From contig NZ_JAJSBI010000011.1 in assembly GCF_021261325.1 (NCBI RefSeq), forward strand, positions 62,001-126,000: a stretch of DNA of 64,000 nucleotides, written 5' to 3'. The stretch's first letter is position 1. Each line of letters begins with the position of its first letter. A model generated the notes under the pieces. The model was not told the DNA's origin. It worked only from the letters and a program-made list of their open reading frames with translations, and made no database searches. Source of the stretch: Streptomyces guryensis (GTDB taxonomy: Bacteria > Actinomycetota > Actinomycetes > Streptomycetales > Streptomycetaceae). A program made the position numbers and the translations under genes. Below are positions 8,729 to 17,204 of the stretch, piece by piece.

Positions 8729-9745
8729 GTGCTGATTGCTCAGCGTCCCTCTCTGACCGAAGAGGTCGTCGACGAGTTCCGCTCCCGGTTCGTGATCGAG
8801 CCGCTGGAGCCGGGCTTCGGCTACACCCTCGGCAACTCCCTGCGTCGTACGCTCCTCTCCTCGATCCCGGGTGCGGCGGTCACGTCCATCCGTATCGACG
8901 GCGTCCTGCACGAGTTCACCACCGTGCCGGGTGTCAAGGAGGACGTCACCGACCTGATCCTCAACATCAAGCAGCTGGTCGTGAGCAGTGAGCAGGACGA
9001 GCCGGTCGTGATGTACCTGCGTAAGCAGGGTCCGGGTCTGGTCACCGCCGCCGACATCGCGCCCCCGGCCGGTGTCGAGGTGCACAACCCCGACCTGGTC
9101 CTCGCCACGCTCAACGGCAAGGGCAAGCTGGAGATGGAGCTGACGGTCGAGCGCGGCCGCGGTTACGTCTCCGCCGTGCAGAACAAGCAGGTGGGCCAGG
9201 AGATCGGCCGTGTCCCGGTCGACTCCATCTACTCGCCGGTGCTGAAGGTCACGTACAAGGTCGAGGCGACCCGTGTCGAGCAGCGCACCGACTTCGACAA
9301 GCTGATCGTCGACGTCGAGACCAAGCAGGCGATGCGTCCCCGTGACGCCATGGCCTCCGCCGGTAAGACCCTGGTCGAGCTGTTCGGTCTCGCCCGCGAG
9401 CTGAACGTCGACGCCGAGGGCATCGACATGGGCCCGTCCCCGACGGACGCCGCCCTGGCCGCTGATCTGGCGCTGCCGATCGAGGAGCTGGAGCTCACCG
9501 TTCGGTCCTACAACTGCCTCAAGCGTGAGGGCGTCCACTCCGTGGGTGAACTCCTGGCGCGTTCCGAGGCCGACCTGATGGACATCCGCAACTTCGGTGC
9601 GAAGTCGATCGACGAGGTCAAGGCGAAGCTGGCCGGCCTGGGCCTGGGCCTCAAGGACAGCCCGCCCGGATTCGACCCGACTGCCGCCGCATTCGGCGCG
9701 GACGACAACGCGGACGCGGGTTTCGTGGAGACCGAGCAGTACTGA
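8729..9745 (+). CDS. rpoA: RNA polymerase alpha subunit (complete, outside the ribosomal operon)
   Basis: A 338-residue full-length alpha subunit. The N-terminal assembly domain (FGYTLGNSLRRTLLSS, near residues 30-45) is intact. So is the C-terminal domain (about 245-315; VGELLARSEADLMDIRNFGAKSIDEVKAKL split by helix turns), ending in the acidic tail FVETEQY typical of Streptomyces. GTG start with GGAGG 9 nt upstream. In streptomycetes rpoA normally sits between rpsD and rplQ; here the neighbours are blaI and an integrase relic. From memory it differs from the S. coelicolor protein by a handful of conservative changes and a 2-residue deletion near the C-terminus. It is therefore probably a second, functional-looking copy. 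Confidence 0.95.
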   Translation: MLIAQRPSLTEEVVDEFRSRFVIEPLEPGFGYTLGNSLRRTLLSSIPGAAVTSIRIDGVLHEFTTVPGVKEDVTDLILNIKQLVVSSEQDEPVVMYLRKQGPGLVTAADIAPPAGVEVHNPDLVLATLNGKGKLEMELTVERGRGYVSAVQNKQVGQEIGRVPVDSIYSPVLKVTYKVEATRVEQRTDFDKLIVDVETKQAMRPRDAMASAGKTLVELFGLARELNVDAEGIDMGPSPTDAALAADLALPIEELELTVRSYNCLKREGVHSVGELLARSEADLMDIRNFGAKSIDEVKAKLAGLGLGLKDSPPGFDPTAAAFGADDNADAGFVETEQY

Positions 9746-9750
9746 ACGCA

Positions 9751-9880
9751 GCGCTGCGCCGGTCATAGAGACACTTCGCGTACGGGGAAAGGAGAACCTC
9801 CACGCTGTTTCCTGCCCACTGGGCGACCTCGGCCGGGTCCGCACCCGCGCACAAAACCTGGCGAAGGCAGCCGACGACAA
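9751..9880 (-). pseudogene. C-terminal relic of a tyrosine (phage/plasmid-type) integrase
   Basis: The minus strand encodes LRQVLCAGADPAEVAQWAGN followed by SVEVLLSPYAKCLYDRR. This is the characteristic end of actinobacterial integrases (usually AGHSVEVLLRVYAKCL), including the catalytic Tyr. The H of AGHS is N here. Upstream on the minus strand (9880-10200) no matching catalytic domain is seen, so only the last 40 or so codons survive. It lies directly behind rpoA and suggests that a mobile element was once integrated here. Confidence 0.65.
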
Positions 9881-10391
9881 AGCGGGTCTTCGACTTGAGC
9901 GGTGCGCGCCTGATGTGGGCTGGAGTGCGCCCTCGGTGCGCCTGCGCCCCCTTGAGCGGCCACGGCTGTGGGTGGAGCCGGCCTCCAGGCCCGCGCCACG
10001 CCGCGTGTGGTGGCGGCGGAGCTCTGTACATCGACCCGGCCAACCGGCCCGCCGACGCCCTCGGCACCGTACGAACCGGTATTCCACTGCTGGTCGGCGG
10101 CCCGTCGGCGCGCGGCGGCGACGATGACGGTGACGCACAGCGCCTGGGGCGGCGTGTTGGCCCGCGCCCGAGGGCATTCACGAAATCACTCTGCTGGGTG
10201 CGGGAAGACGCCATGGGCCTGGATGACGCTCTACCGCGGCCTGGCCCCGGTCGGCCGTCCTTGATGCGGCGTGTCTACTGACTGCAGCAGGGCGCTGCCG
10301 CTCGGCCGACGCGGTGGCGCCGACAGACGCCGGGCTACGGGTTCCTCTCGAGCGCGGCGTCCGGGCCGGCTCCGGCTCCGCGGCAGGGAGT
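9881..10391. other. Non-coding or unassigned stretch
   Basis: No gene can be supported. A short plus-strand run near 10020-10100 (ALYIDPANRPADALGTVRTG) has coding-like codon use but no start, motif or family that I recognise. It could be a leftover of the element that carried the integrase. Confidence 0.3.
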
Positions 10392-10571
10392 TCACTGTCG
10401 AGTCGGGACGTCGTCCGCCCGCTCGCCCTCCGCTTGAGATGGTTCGGTCCTGGGCACGTCCGGGTGCTGTCCCGCGGTGCTGCGCTCGCCTGGCTCGTCG
10501 CGCTCTCCCTCGGCCTGCGACGGGGTATGCGCGTACAGCCAGCGGTCGTAGTCCGAGGCTCCGGATTGCAT
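10392..10571 (-). CDS. Small acidic protein with a repeated PSQAEGER motif
   Basis: A 59-residue protein starting MQSGASDYDRWLYAHTPSQA. The start is supported by GGAGG 6 nt before ATG. The octapeptide PSQAEGER occurs twice, about 29 residues apart, in an otherwise hydrophilic, probably disordered chain. No signal peptide, membrane helix or known domain is seen, and no function can be assigned. The longer upstream in-frame extension to 10667 lacks a ribosome binding site. Confidence 0.55.
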   Translation of the reverse strand: MQSGASDYDRWLYAHTPSQAEGERDEPGERSTAGQHPDVPRTEPSQAEGERADDVPTRQ

Positions 10572-11024
10572 GATGGGCCTCCTTGGCTCGCTAACCCCAT
10601 GGTCCACCCCCGGCTGTGACGAGGCGAGAGAAGTGTGAGCAACGGGGCAATTACGCGCCGCCATCATCGCTGCACGCTACGCGGGTGACGACGAGGAAGC
10701 TTGAACAGCGGGCGTGGACGTGGTTTCTGGTCATGTCGTTGGACCGGGGACCGTCAGCTGTCTCTGCCGCGGTTGCGGTGAGCCCCTTGACCAGTGCGTT
10801 CGGCGCACAGCTTCCGTGTGCCCCCGAGGCTGCCGGTGCAGGCGTGTCTCGGCGTCGGGCGAGGTTCAACCGCCGCCGACAGCATGCGGCGCAGACCGAA
10901 CGGCCTGCTCGTCGGACGATCCGACCCGGCCGCGTCCGGCCCTCAACCCTGCGGGGGCCAGGAGACAACGCCGGCGCGCCACACAGCAGCCTCCCGGACG
11001 AAGATGGGAAGGAGGAGCGGAGCA
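10572..11024. other. Intergenic stretch, no gene seen
   Basis: About 450 bp between the small minus-strand gene and the next plus-strand gene. Both promoters should lie here, but I see no clear -35/-10 pair. The open frames look like shadows. Confidence 0.3.
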
Positions 11025-11510
11025 ATGGCACGGATGTACGCCGACGGTGATGACTTGGTCGTGCACCTGGCATGGCGGGAAAAGGCCGCCGCGCGCCGCG
11101 GCGACGTGCGCGTGCCGCTGACGGCGGTGTGCCGGGTGACGGTCGAACCCGACTGGTGGCGCGCCCTGCGCGGAGTCCCGCAGCGCGGCGTCTGGATTCC
11201 AGGGGTCCGGTGCATCGGCACGCGCAGCCACCACACCGGGCTGGACTTCGTGGCCATCCGGTCCGGCAGACCCGTCGTGTGCGTCGAACTACGGCCCGCT
11301 GCCCCCTTCCGTTTCCTTGCTGTGTCCCTTCCAACCCGTGCGGAGGCGAAGACCACAGCTCAATGGCTCGGCCGAACCGCGCCGAGGATCGACACGTCCA
11401 CGCCTTGGCGGCAGCCGCTTCCGGTACCCGAGGAGAACTCCGCCCCGGCGACGTCGGGCACCTCGCCAACACCCCCTCTCACATCTCCTCCGTGCGTGCG
11501 CGATGCTTGA
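11025..11510 (+). CDS. Conserved hypothetical protein, PH-domain-like fold suspected
   Basis: A 161-residue protein starting MARMYADGDDLVVHLAWREK with AAGGAGGAG just upstream, a strong ribosome binding site. It has alternating strands rich in Val, Trp and Arg (VPLTAVCRVTVEPDWWRAL, RGVWIPGVRCIGTR, VCVELRPAAPFRFLAVSLPT). This pattern resembles small bacterial PH-like proteins of actinomycetes. It has no signal peptide. The last 35 residues are Pro/Thr/Ser-rich and differ in character from the domain. Function unknown; the fold is a guess. Confidence 0.7.
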   Translation: MARMYADGDDLVVHLAWREKAAARRGDVRVPLTAVCRVTVEPDWWRALRGVPQRGVWIPGVRCIGTRSHHTGLDFVAIRSGRPVVCVELRPAAPFRFLAVSLPTRAEAKTTAQWLGRTAPRIDTSTPWRQPLPVPEENSAPATSGTSPTPPLTSPPCVRDA

Positions 11511-11533
11511 GCGGCTGTCCGGCACAGCCGTGC

Positions 11534-12121
11534 TCAGCGGCCCGTCGAGGCGCGGCCGCGACGGATGGCGAACCCGCCCAGGAGCGCAACCTCCAGCAGG
11601 ACCACAGCCAGGAGGCCGCCGCTGGCCCAGCCGGTCCACCGCCAGTTCGACAGGAGGACACTGCCGAGCCCCAGGTGTACGGCGAGAACGATTGCGACGA
11701 CGGTCACGACGCCCACCACGTTGAGGTGACCGCGGCGCGGCCCGGCATCCCCTTGCGGCACCTGGGCGTCGTAGAGGGCGGCTTCGGGAGAAAGCGCGGG
11801 GGCGTCGGTTGCCTGCCAGTTCACCTGCATCCCGTCGCGTCGGCCAAACCTCTCGACATGCCCGGCGACAAGGTCCTGCAGCCGCCTCAGTTCCTCCTCT
11901 CCGAGAGCCTCGACCCTCACCGCCAGCACGCCCGAGGCGGCCCGCAGGGTGATCCGACCCCAGGGAAGAGCGACGTATCCCTCGGTGTCGGACCACTCGA
12001 CCTGTGCCTGATCCGCCGCAGCACGCATCTCACGCAGAGTGTTCCCATCGCCGCCTGGATGGCCGTGCAGGCGTTGGCCGAGGTGGCGGGGGCTACCGCG
12101 CCGACGGCGGTTTTCCACCAC
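11534..12121 (-). CDS. DUF2218-like protein fused to two membrane helices, N-terminus abnormal
   Basis: The core LREMRAAADQAQVEWSDTEG and the following VALPWGRITLRAASGVLAVRVEA and DLVAGHVERFGRRDGMQVNW match what I remember of DUF2218 proteins. Two hydrophobic helices follow (VVGVVTVVAIVLAVHLGLG and GLLAVVLLEVALLGGFAI). The usual N-terminal part of the domain (a strand and helix before HLGQRL) is missing or scrambled: the first 15 residues, VENRRRRGSP, do not fit. The start codon is a GTG with no clear ribosome binding site. It is probably a 5'-truncated or rearranged gene, adjacent to the LAxTG protein gene upstream on the same strand. Confidence 0.55.
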   Translation of the reverse strand: MVENRRRRGSPRHLGQRLHGHPGGDGNTLREMRAAADQAQVEWSDTEGYVALPWGRITLRAASGVLAVRVEALGEEELRRLQDLVAGHVERFGRRDGMQVNWQATDAPALSPEAALYDAQVPQGDAGPRRGHLNVVGVVTVVAIVLAVHLGLGSVLLSNWRWTGWASGGLLAVVLLEVALLGGFAIRRGRASTGR

Positions 12122-12159
12122 GAAGCGCAGGTGGGCTTTGCCACGCCGGGGCGGCGGCG

Positions 12160-13740
12160 TCAGCGGCCGCCCCGCGGCCGCGACCTCCGCGCTGCCAGGA
12201 ACACCAGCGCGCCGCCCGCCACCAGCAGGACGGCGGTGCCCGCCCGCAGCAGGACGCCGTCCGCGCCCGTGGCGGCGAGCCGACCGCCGGTCGTCGTCCC
12301 GCTGCTGGTTCCCGCCCCGGAGCCGGACGAGCTCGCGGCGGCTGTGGCCGACGGGGACGCGGACGCGCTGGGCGACGGGCTGGACGTCGCCGAGCCAGTG
12401 GCCTTCACCGCGATCGCCGCGGTGTCGTTCGCCGCGTCGTCGTCACGATTGGGGTACTCGGGGTTCTCCACCGCCCGCACGCTGCCCCGCGCGCCTGGGA
12501 CGACCCGGTCGATCCGCACCGTGAACTCCTGGGTCACCAAGTCGCCCGGCCGGAAGTCCGTGCTGCCGATGTCGCAGGTGTAGCTCTTCGCGCCGGCCTT
12601 GCGCGGTGTGCAGTTCCACAGCGGGCCGGGGTCGCCCTGCTCGCCGGGACCGGGGGCGCCGGTGATGGTGGTGCCGGCGGGCGGGGTCACCACGAACGTG
12701 CCGGAGTTGTCGGCGTCCGCCCAGCGGAAGCCCATCCGGCCCGGCCCGTTGTTCCGCACGCCCACGGTGATGCTCACCGTCTCGCCGACCTTGCCCTCGA
12801 CCGTGTCACCGAGCGCCTGGTAGTCGGCGTGCTGGGTGGTGGCAAAGGTGCCGTACCCGGAGCCGGTGAATCCGGAGCCGGAGGCGACGGACTTCAGGCC
12901 GAGCGGCGCGCCGGCGCCGGTCCCGGGGAAGTCGGACGGGTCGAAGGAGTCGGGCGCGGTGCCGCCGACCGGCCACACGACGTAGGTGTTGTAGCCGTAC
13001 ATCGTGTCCTTGGAGGCGGTGTAGCGAAGCGGCGCGCCCGTCTCGTAGGCCGCGCCGGGCGCGACGGGGGTGTCGAATCGGCACCAGGCGCCGACGTCGG
13101 GCCCGTCCGAGTAGTGGCAGTTGGAGTGGTCACGGGCGAGCGAGACGCCTTCTGAGTCCTGCACCAGCAGCATGATGCCCTTGTCGGCGGGGGCTGTGCC
13201 GGTGTTGGCGAAGGCCGGGGTCCGCTCGAAGACGGCGCCGGGCGCGATGCCCTTCAGCGCCGGGTAGGGCCGGCTGACGAGCTTCGGCCCGCCGACCAGG
13301 ACGTCCGTCTTCCCCGTCACGCCGGCCGCGTCGGAGGCTGTGGCGGTGTAGGTGATGGCACCGGTGTCGCCCGCCTTGGCGGCCGCGGTGGGCTTCAGGA
13401 AGAACGGGTCGATCGACTCCCTGCCCGACAGCGGGCCCACCTCGCACCTCACCTTCAGGGTGCCGGTGCTCACGCAGTCCCCCGTGACCACCATCGTCGC
13501 CTTCCCGGCGAGGGACGACGCGTCGACCGCGACCGAGACGTCATGGGCGTCCCCGCCCGAGGCGGTGATGCCGAGGCCCAGGTTCGGGCCCTCGCCCTCG
13601 GCGGGGAGGTAGTAGTTCTCCTGGGCGTCCAGGACGAGCGTCGTTCCGGCGGCGTGCGCGGCCGGGGTTGCGACCGCCAGGGCGGCGGTCGTTAAAGCGG
13701 CGGCCGCCGCTGTCCTCAATGTTCTGCGTATCGTCAGCAC
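12160..13740 (-). CDS. Secreted LAxTG-type cell-wall-anchored surface protein
   Basis: A 526-residue exported protein. Residues 1-31 form a Sec signal peptide (RRTLRTAAAAALTTAALAVA, then AHA-A). The body, about 35-440, is beta-rich with repeated CARDB/DUF11-like modules (VGETVSITVGVRNNGPGR; DLVTQEFTVRIDR). A Ser/Ala/Thr-rich wall-spanning linker follows at about 450-490. The C-terminus has LAATG, a hydrophobic helix and RRSRPRGGR, the layout of a sortase substrate. LAxTG is the form recognised by class E sortases in Streptomyces. No sortase gene lies nearby. Confidence 0.82.
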   Translation of the reverse strand: MLTIRRTLRTAAAAALTTAALAVATPAAHAAGTTLVLDAQENYYLPAEGEGPNLGLGITASGGDAHDVSVAVDASSLAGKATMVVTGDCVSTGTLKVRCEVGPLSGRESIDPFFLKPTAAAKAGDTGAITYTATASDAAGVTGKTDVLVGGPKLVSRPYPALKGIAPGAVFERTPAFANTGTAPADKGIMLLVQDSEGVSLARDHSNCHYSDGPDVGAWCRFDTPVAPGAAYETGAPLRYTASKDTMYGYNTYVVWPVGGTAPDSFDPSDFPGTGAGAPLGLKSVASGSGFTGSGYGTFATTQHADYQALGDTVEGKVGETVSITVGVRNNGPGRMGFRWADADNSGTFVVTPPAGTTITGAPGPGEQGDPGPLWNCTPRKAGAKSYTCDIGSTDFRPGDLVTQEFTVRIDRVVPGARGSVRAVENPEYPNRDDDAANDTAAIAVKATGSATSSPSPSASASPSATAAASSSGSGAGTSSGTTTGGRLAATGADGVLLRAGTAVLLVAGGALVFLAARRSRPRGGR

Positions 13741-13948
13741 ACTACGTGGACACGTCAGAACACCGGAAGGTTGCGCCCGAGCGTCCGTCAGCTGACGGAC
13801 GGGGCCAGCGTGGCTGCGAACTCCTCCGCCCTGGCCAGTTGGGTGCGCAGACCCCCGACACGCCGCTAGGCGGCCTCTTCGAAGCCGCGGATCCGCTCCA
13901 GCACGTCCTCGCGTTCCTCGCCGGAGGCCACGTTCCCTACCGCCGCCG
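13741..13948. other. Intergenic, nothing assigned
   Basis: This stretch should hold the promoter of the minus-strand surface protein gene. A short palindromic run (GTCAGCTGACGG, about 13788-13800) is visible. No gene is supported. Confidence 0.25.
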
Positions 13949-14165
13949 GTGGGAGACGCTTTCTACAGGCCAGCAGGCCAGCAGGCCAGCAACCGATCCC
14001 ATGCGAAGATCCGTGCCCGCGTCGAGCAAGCCGTTGCCGCCCCCAAGTCCTGGCGGCTCCTCCGCAAGCTCCGTTGCTCGACTACCCGGATCACGGACCT
14101 CATCCGGGACGTCCTGTGCCTGCATCTGGCCGGCTCAGCCTGAGGATGGAAAACACTCACTGTTA
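13949..14165 (+). mobile_element. 3' remnant of an IS transposase
   Basis: The reading frame to 14143 ends with NRSHAKIRARVEQAVAAPKS followed by WRLLRKLRCSTTRITDLIRD and LHLAGSA. This strongly resembles the C-terminal end of DDE transposases of IS5-like elements in Streptomyces. The sequence just after the stop, GGATGGAAAACACTCACTG, resembles the terminal region of such elements. No DDE catalytic residues and no left end are present, so only the right end of the element survives. Confidence 0.6.
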
Positions 14166-14333
14166 CTCACACACTCGCGCCCGTGCGGCAGGCGAAGGGC
14201 AACGGCCGGAACTCCGACGCCCCTTCTCGCCTCCGCCGACGCGGCGGCCCGTCGACAACCCGCAGAGCCTGCTCCCGCTCGGCCTGCGTCATCGCCGCAA
14301 GGGCTTCCCTCACTCGCCTCAGCTCTTCGACGC
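14166..14333. other. Short stretch with a coding-like minus-strand fragment
   Basis: In the frame overlapping the MBL-hydrolase stop, the minus strand reads LSVEELRRVREALAAMTQAE followed by REQALRVVDGPPRRRREG, a helix-rich run to a stop near 14184. No ATG or GTG precedes it in frame, so it may be a remnant. No family is recognised. Confidence 0.25.
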
Positions 14334-15560
14334 TCAGCCCTCGCCCACAAGGTCGAGGTCGTCACGTGACGCCATCGGCATGATCTCCGGAACAGGCCAC
14401 CTGCGGTTCAGCGGCAGGGACACATCCCGCCACCAGGGGCGCGTGGGGAGGACTCCAGCAGGTTCGAAGGGCTGGCCTGGAACAGGGACGGCGACCGCCT
14501 GCCCGACCGCGTCGGCTGCGGCCAGCGTCCACTCCCCCGGCTCGGCCCAGGGATGAAACGAGAGGTTGAATGTTCCCCAATGGATCGGCAGCATGACCCC
14601 ACCCGGCCGGCCTTGCTGCAGGTCGAGGTGGCTCTGGACCCCTTGCGACGGGTTCATGTGAATGTCCGGCCACGCGCCCGGCAGTGGCGTGGAACCCGTG
14701 TGGTTCTTGGGCCAGAAGTCGGAGTACGCGCCGATCTGGATCATCGTGGCGTCGAAGGGCCCGTGCTCGGCGCCGATGTCCTTGAAGCCGTCGAAGTAAC
14801 CGGTGTCACCGCTGTGGAAGATGCGGTGCTCGTCCCCGGCGACGGACCAGGAGGCCCACAGGGTGTGCTGGGTGTTGCGCAGGCCGCGGCCGCAGAAGTG
14901 GCGGGCCGGGGTCGCGGTCAGGGTGAGACCGCCGACCTTGGTCGCCTCGTGCCAGTCCAGCTCGCGGAGCCGGTCGGCGGACACACCCCAGTGTTCGAGG
15001 TGGGCGCCGACGCCGAGGGGCACCGCGAACAGCGTGTCCGTGTCGGCCAGTGCCTTGATGGTGGGCAGGTCCAGGTGGTCGTAGTGGTCGTGCGAGATGA
15101 CGACGACGTCGACCGGGCCGAGCGCCGCGATCGGTAGCGGCGCCGGGTGCAGGCGCTTGGGTCCGACGAAGGAGAACGGGGAGCAGCGCTCGCCCCACAC
15201 GGGGTCGAAGAGCACCCGGTGCCCGTCGATCTCGGCGAGGACGCTGGAGTGCCCCATCCAGGTCAGCCGTAGTCCGGTGGCCGGCGGCTTCGCGATGTCG
15301 GCGAGCGTCGTGGGGTGCACCGGCACCGTGCCCCTGGGGGCGCGCCGGGGGCGCTCGTCCTTGTCGAAGAAGACCTTCGCGAAGTCCAGCGCGGAGCCGG
15401 AGGGCCGGGTCCGGGCGGTGCCTCCGGGATTCTGGAAGACCCCGTCCTTGAAGTGCGGTGATCTGCGGATGCGCGCGAGGCGCTCACCGCTCGGATCCGC
15501 ACCGAAGCCCGCGGGCTGCAGCGCGCGGAGCCCGGAGCTCAGGGAACGGAAACCGGACAC
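14334..15560 (-). CDS. MBL-fold metallo-hydrolase (UlaG/NAPE-PLD-like)
   Basis: A 408-residue cytoplasmic protein with the metallo-beta-lactamase fold. Metal ligands are visible in SHDHYDHLD near residues 155-163, HFCGRG near 218, HSGDTGYFDG near 247 and PIHWGTFN near 327. The arrangement fits the NAPE-PLD/UlaG branch that cleaves phosphodiester or lactone bonds. GTG start with GGAGG 4 nt upstream. The true substrate cannot be told from sequence. The upstream region to 15845 is shared with a divergent dehydrogenase gene. Confidence 0.85.
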   Translation of the reverse strand: MSGFRSLSSGLRALQPAGFGADPSGERLARIRRSPHFKDGVFQNPGGTARTRPSGSALDFAKVFFDKDERPRRAPRGTVPVHPTTLADIAKPPATGLRLTWMGHSSVLAEIDGHRVLFDPVWGERCSPFSFVGPKRLHPAPLPIAALGPVDVVVISHDHYDHLDLPTIKALADTDTLFAVPLGVGAHLEHWGVSADRLRELDWHEATKVGGLTLTATPARHFCGRGLRNTQHTLWASWSVAGDEHRIFHSGDTGYFDGFKDIGAEHGPFDATMIQIGAYSDFWPKNHTGSTPLPGAWPDIHMNPSQGVQSHLDLQQGRPGGVMLPIHWGTFNLSFHPWAEPGEWTLAAADAVGQAVAVPVPGQPFEPAGVLPTRPWWRDVSLPLNRRWPVPEIMPMASRDDLDLVGEG

Positions 15561-15744
15561 GGTACCTCCAGGTGGAGTGGACGAGGCATTCCATTATGGT
15601 CGGCCCCTCCGACAACACCCGTGTCGTCCGGTCCGTGCGGGCTCATTCCAAGGAAAGCCCAAGGATTGCCCACCGATCGGTGAACCGCGGACCGTCGGCG
15701 TCCATTCCCGTCACCAGCCGGCGCCGAGGTGATCGATCCGCCCG

Positions 15745-15773
15745 TTGACAGGGGGTGCCCCGATTCCGATACT
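15745..15773 (+). promoter_or_regulatory. Promoter of the amino-acid dehydrogenase gene
   Basis: TTGACA at 15745-15750 and GATACT at 15768-15773 are separated by exactly 17 bp, an excellent vegetative-type promoter. It is 73 bp upstream of the ATG at 15846. The -10 element overlaps a TetR-like palindrome, so repression by occlusion is likely. Confidence 0.7.
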
Positions 15774-15789
15774 GACTGACGATTCAGTA
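15770..15789. promoter_or_regulatory. TetR-type operator overlapping the -10 element
   Basis: ACTGACGATTCAGT (15775-15788) has 5-bp inverted arms around CGAT. An outer TACTGA/TCAGTA pair at 15770-15775 and 15784-15789 adds a second nested symmetry. The shape is typical of TetR-family operators. The TetR gene at 17205 lies just downstream of the controlled gene. Confidence 0.6.
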
Positions 15790-15845
15790 AACGGGGACCT
15801 TTGCCCCAGCCGCCCCCCTCTGATGACCATCCGCGAGGAGATCGC

Positions 15846-17024
15846 ATGACCGCCCCCCTGATGTCGGTCACCTGGACCGACCACCTCACCGGTCGCCAGG
15901 GCTTCCTGGTCGTCGACCGGCTGGTGCGCGGCGTCTCCAGCGGCGGACTGCGCATGCGCGCGGGCTGCACCCTCGATGAGGTGGCGGGCCTCGCGCGCGG
16001 GATGACCATGAAGGAGGCGCTGCACTACAACCCCGAGGGCCGCTACGTCCCCCTGGGTGGCGCCAAGGGCGGCATCGACTGCGATCCCCGGGACCCGGGG
16101 GCGTACGAACTCCTGGTGCGCTACCTGCGGGCCATGAAGCCGTACGTCGAGAGCTTCTGGACCACCGGGGAGGACCTCGGCCTGACCCAGGACCTGGTGG
16201 ACCGGGCGGTGGCCGAGACGGGGCTCGTGTCGTCCGTCCAGGCCGTGTATCCGCTGCTCGACGACGAGACAGCGGCGCGGAGACGGCTGACGGACGCGTT
16301 CGCGATCGAGGTGGACGGCATCGGGCTGGACGAACTGGTCGGCGGGTGCGGGGTCGCCGAGTCGGCGCTGGCCGCCCTGGACCGGGCGGGCGTGCCGTAC
16401 ACGGGAACACGGGTCACCGTGCAGGGTCTGGGCACCATGGGCGGGGCCACGGCGCGTTTCCTCGCGCGCGCGGGGCTCACCGTGGTCGCCGTCGCCGACA
16501 TCAAGGGCACGATCGCCAACCCGGCGGGACTGGACGTCGAGGCTCTGCTGGCCGCGCGGGACGGGTACGGCACCGTGGACCGTGCGGCCCTGCGCCCCGG
16601 TGACCGCGAACTGCCCGGCGACGCCTGGCTGTCGGCCGAGGCGGAGCTGCTCGTGCCGGCGGCCGTCTCGTACGCTATCGACACCACCGACCAGGAGCGG
16701 ATCACCGCCCGCTGGATCGTCGAGGCGGCCAACATGCCCGTACTGCCCGAGGCGGAGGAGCTGCTGACCGCGCGCGGGGTGACCGTGCTGCCGGACGTGG
16801 TCGTCAACTCCGCGACGAACGCATGGTGGTGGTGGACCCTGTTCGGGGACATCGGCCCGGACGCGGAGGAGGCGTTCGCCCACACCCGCCGCTCGATGCG
16901 CGCCCTGACCGAGCAGATGCTGGTCCGCGCGGAGGCCGACGGGACGACCCCGCGGGCGGCGGCGCACGCCATCGCCGCGGACCGGCTGCCGGTGATCGCG
17001 GAACGGTTCGGCTGGTACCGGTGA
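15846..17024 (+). CDS. Glu/Leu/Phe/Val-type amino-acid dehydrogenase
   Basis: A 392-residue NAD(P)-dependent oxidative deaminase. The catalytic Gly-rich segment VPLGGAKGGIDCDP, with the substrate Lys, lies near residues 73-86. The Rossmann domain starts at VTVQGLGTMGGATARFLA (about 193), followed by VVAVADIKG. EAANMPVLPEAEELL and PDVVVNSATNAWWWW complete the family signature. ATG 15846 is chosen for the GAGGAG just upstream; the frame is open to 15801 but without a signal. Which amino acid it prefers (Leu/Val or Glu) is not clear. Regulation is probably by the downstream TetR. Confidence 0.87.
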   Translation: MTAPLMSVTWTDHLTGRQGFLVVDRLVRGVSSGGLRMRAGCTLDEVAGLARGMTMKEALHYNPEGRYVPLGGAKGGIDCDPRDPGAYELLVRYLRAMKPYVESFWTTGEDLGLTQDLVDRAVAETGLVSSVQAVYPLLDDETAARRRLTDAFAIEVDGIGLDELVGGCGVAESALAALDRAGVPYTGTRVTVQGLGTMGGATARFLARAGLTVVAVADIKGTIANPAGLDVEALLAARDGYGTVDRAALRPGDRELPGDAWLSAEAELLVPAAVSYAIDTTDQERITARWIVEAANMPVLPEAEELLTARGVTVLPDVVVNSATNAWWWWTLFGDIGPDAEEAFAHTRRSMRALTEQMLVRAEADGTTPRAAAHAIAADRLPVIAERFGWYR

Positions 17025-17204
17025 GGAAGGTCCCGCCTCCGCGCCGAACATCTCGGTGCCATCCTCGGCGCTGACATCTCGGACGCCCGGGAGAGCTGGG
17101 CGGTCGGGCACAAGCAGGTGTACGGCCGCACCGCGCACCCTCTCGAACCCGCCAAGTGCCGACCTCGCCCCGCGTCACCAGCGGCGACGGAATAGGGTGA
17201 CGGC

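Noticed and set aside
9895..10281. Plus-strand frame with ALYIDPANRPADALGTVRTG as a gene
   Set aside because: There is no ribosome binding site, no recognisable family, and the frame changes character at both ends.
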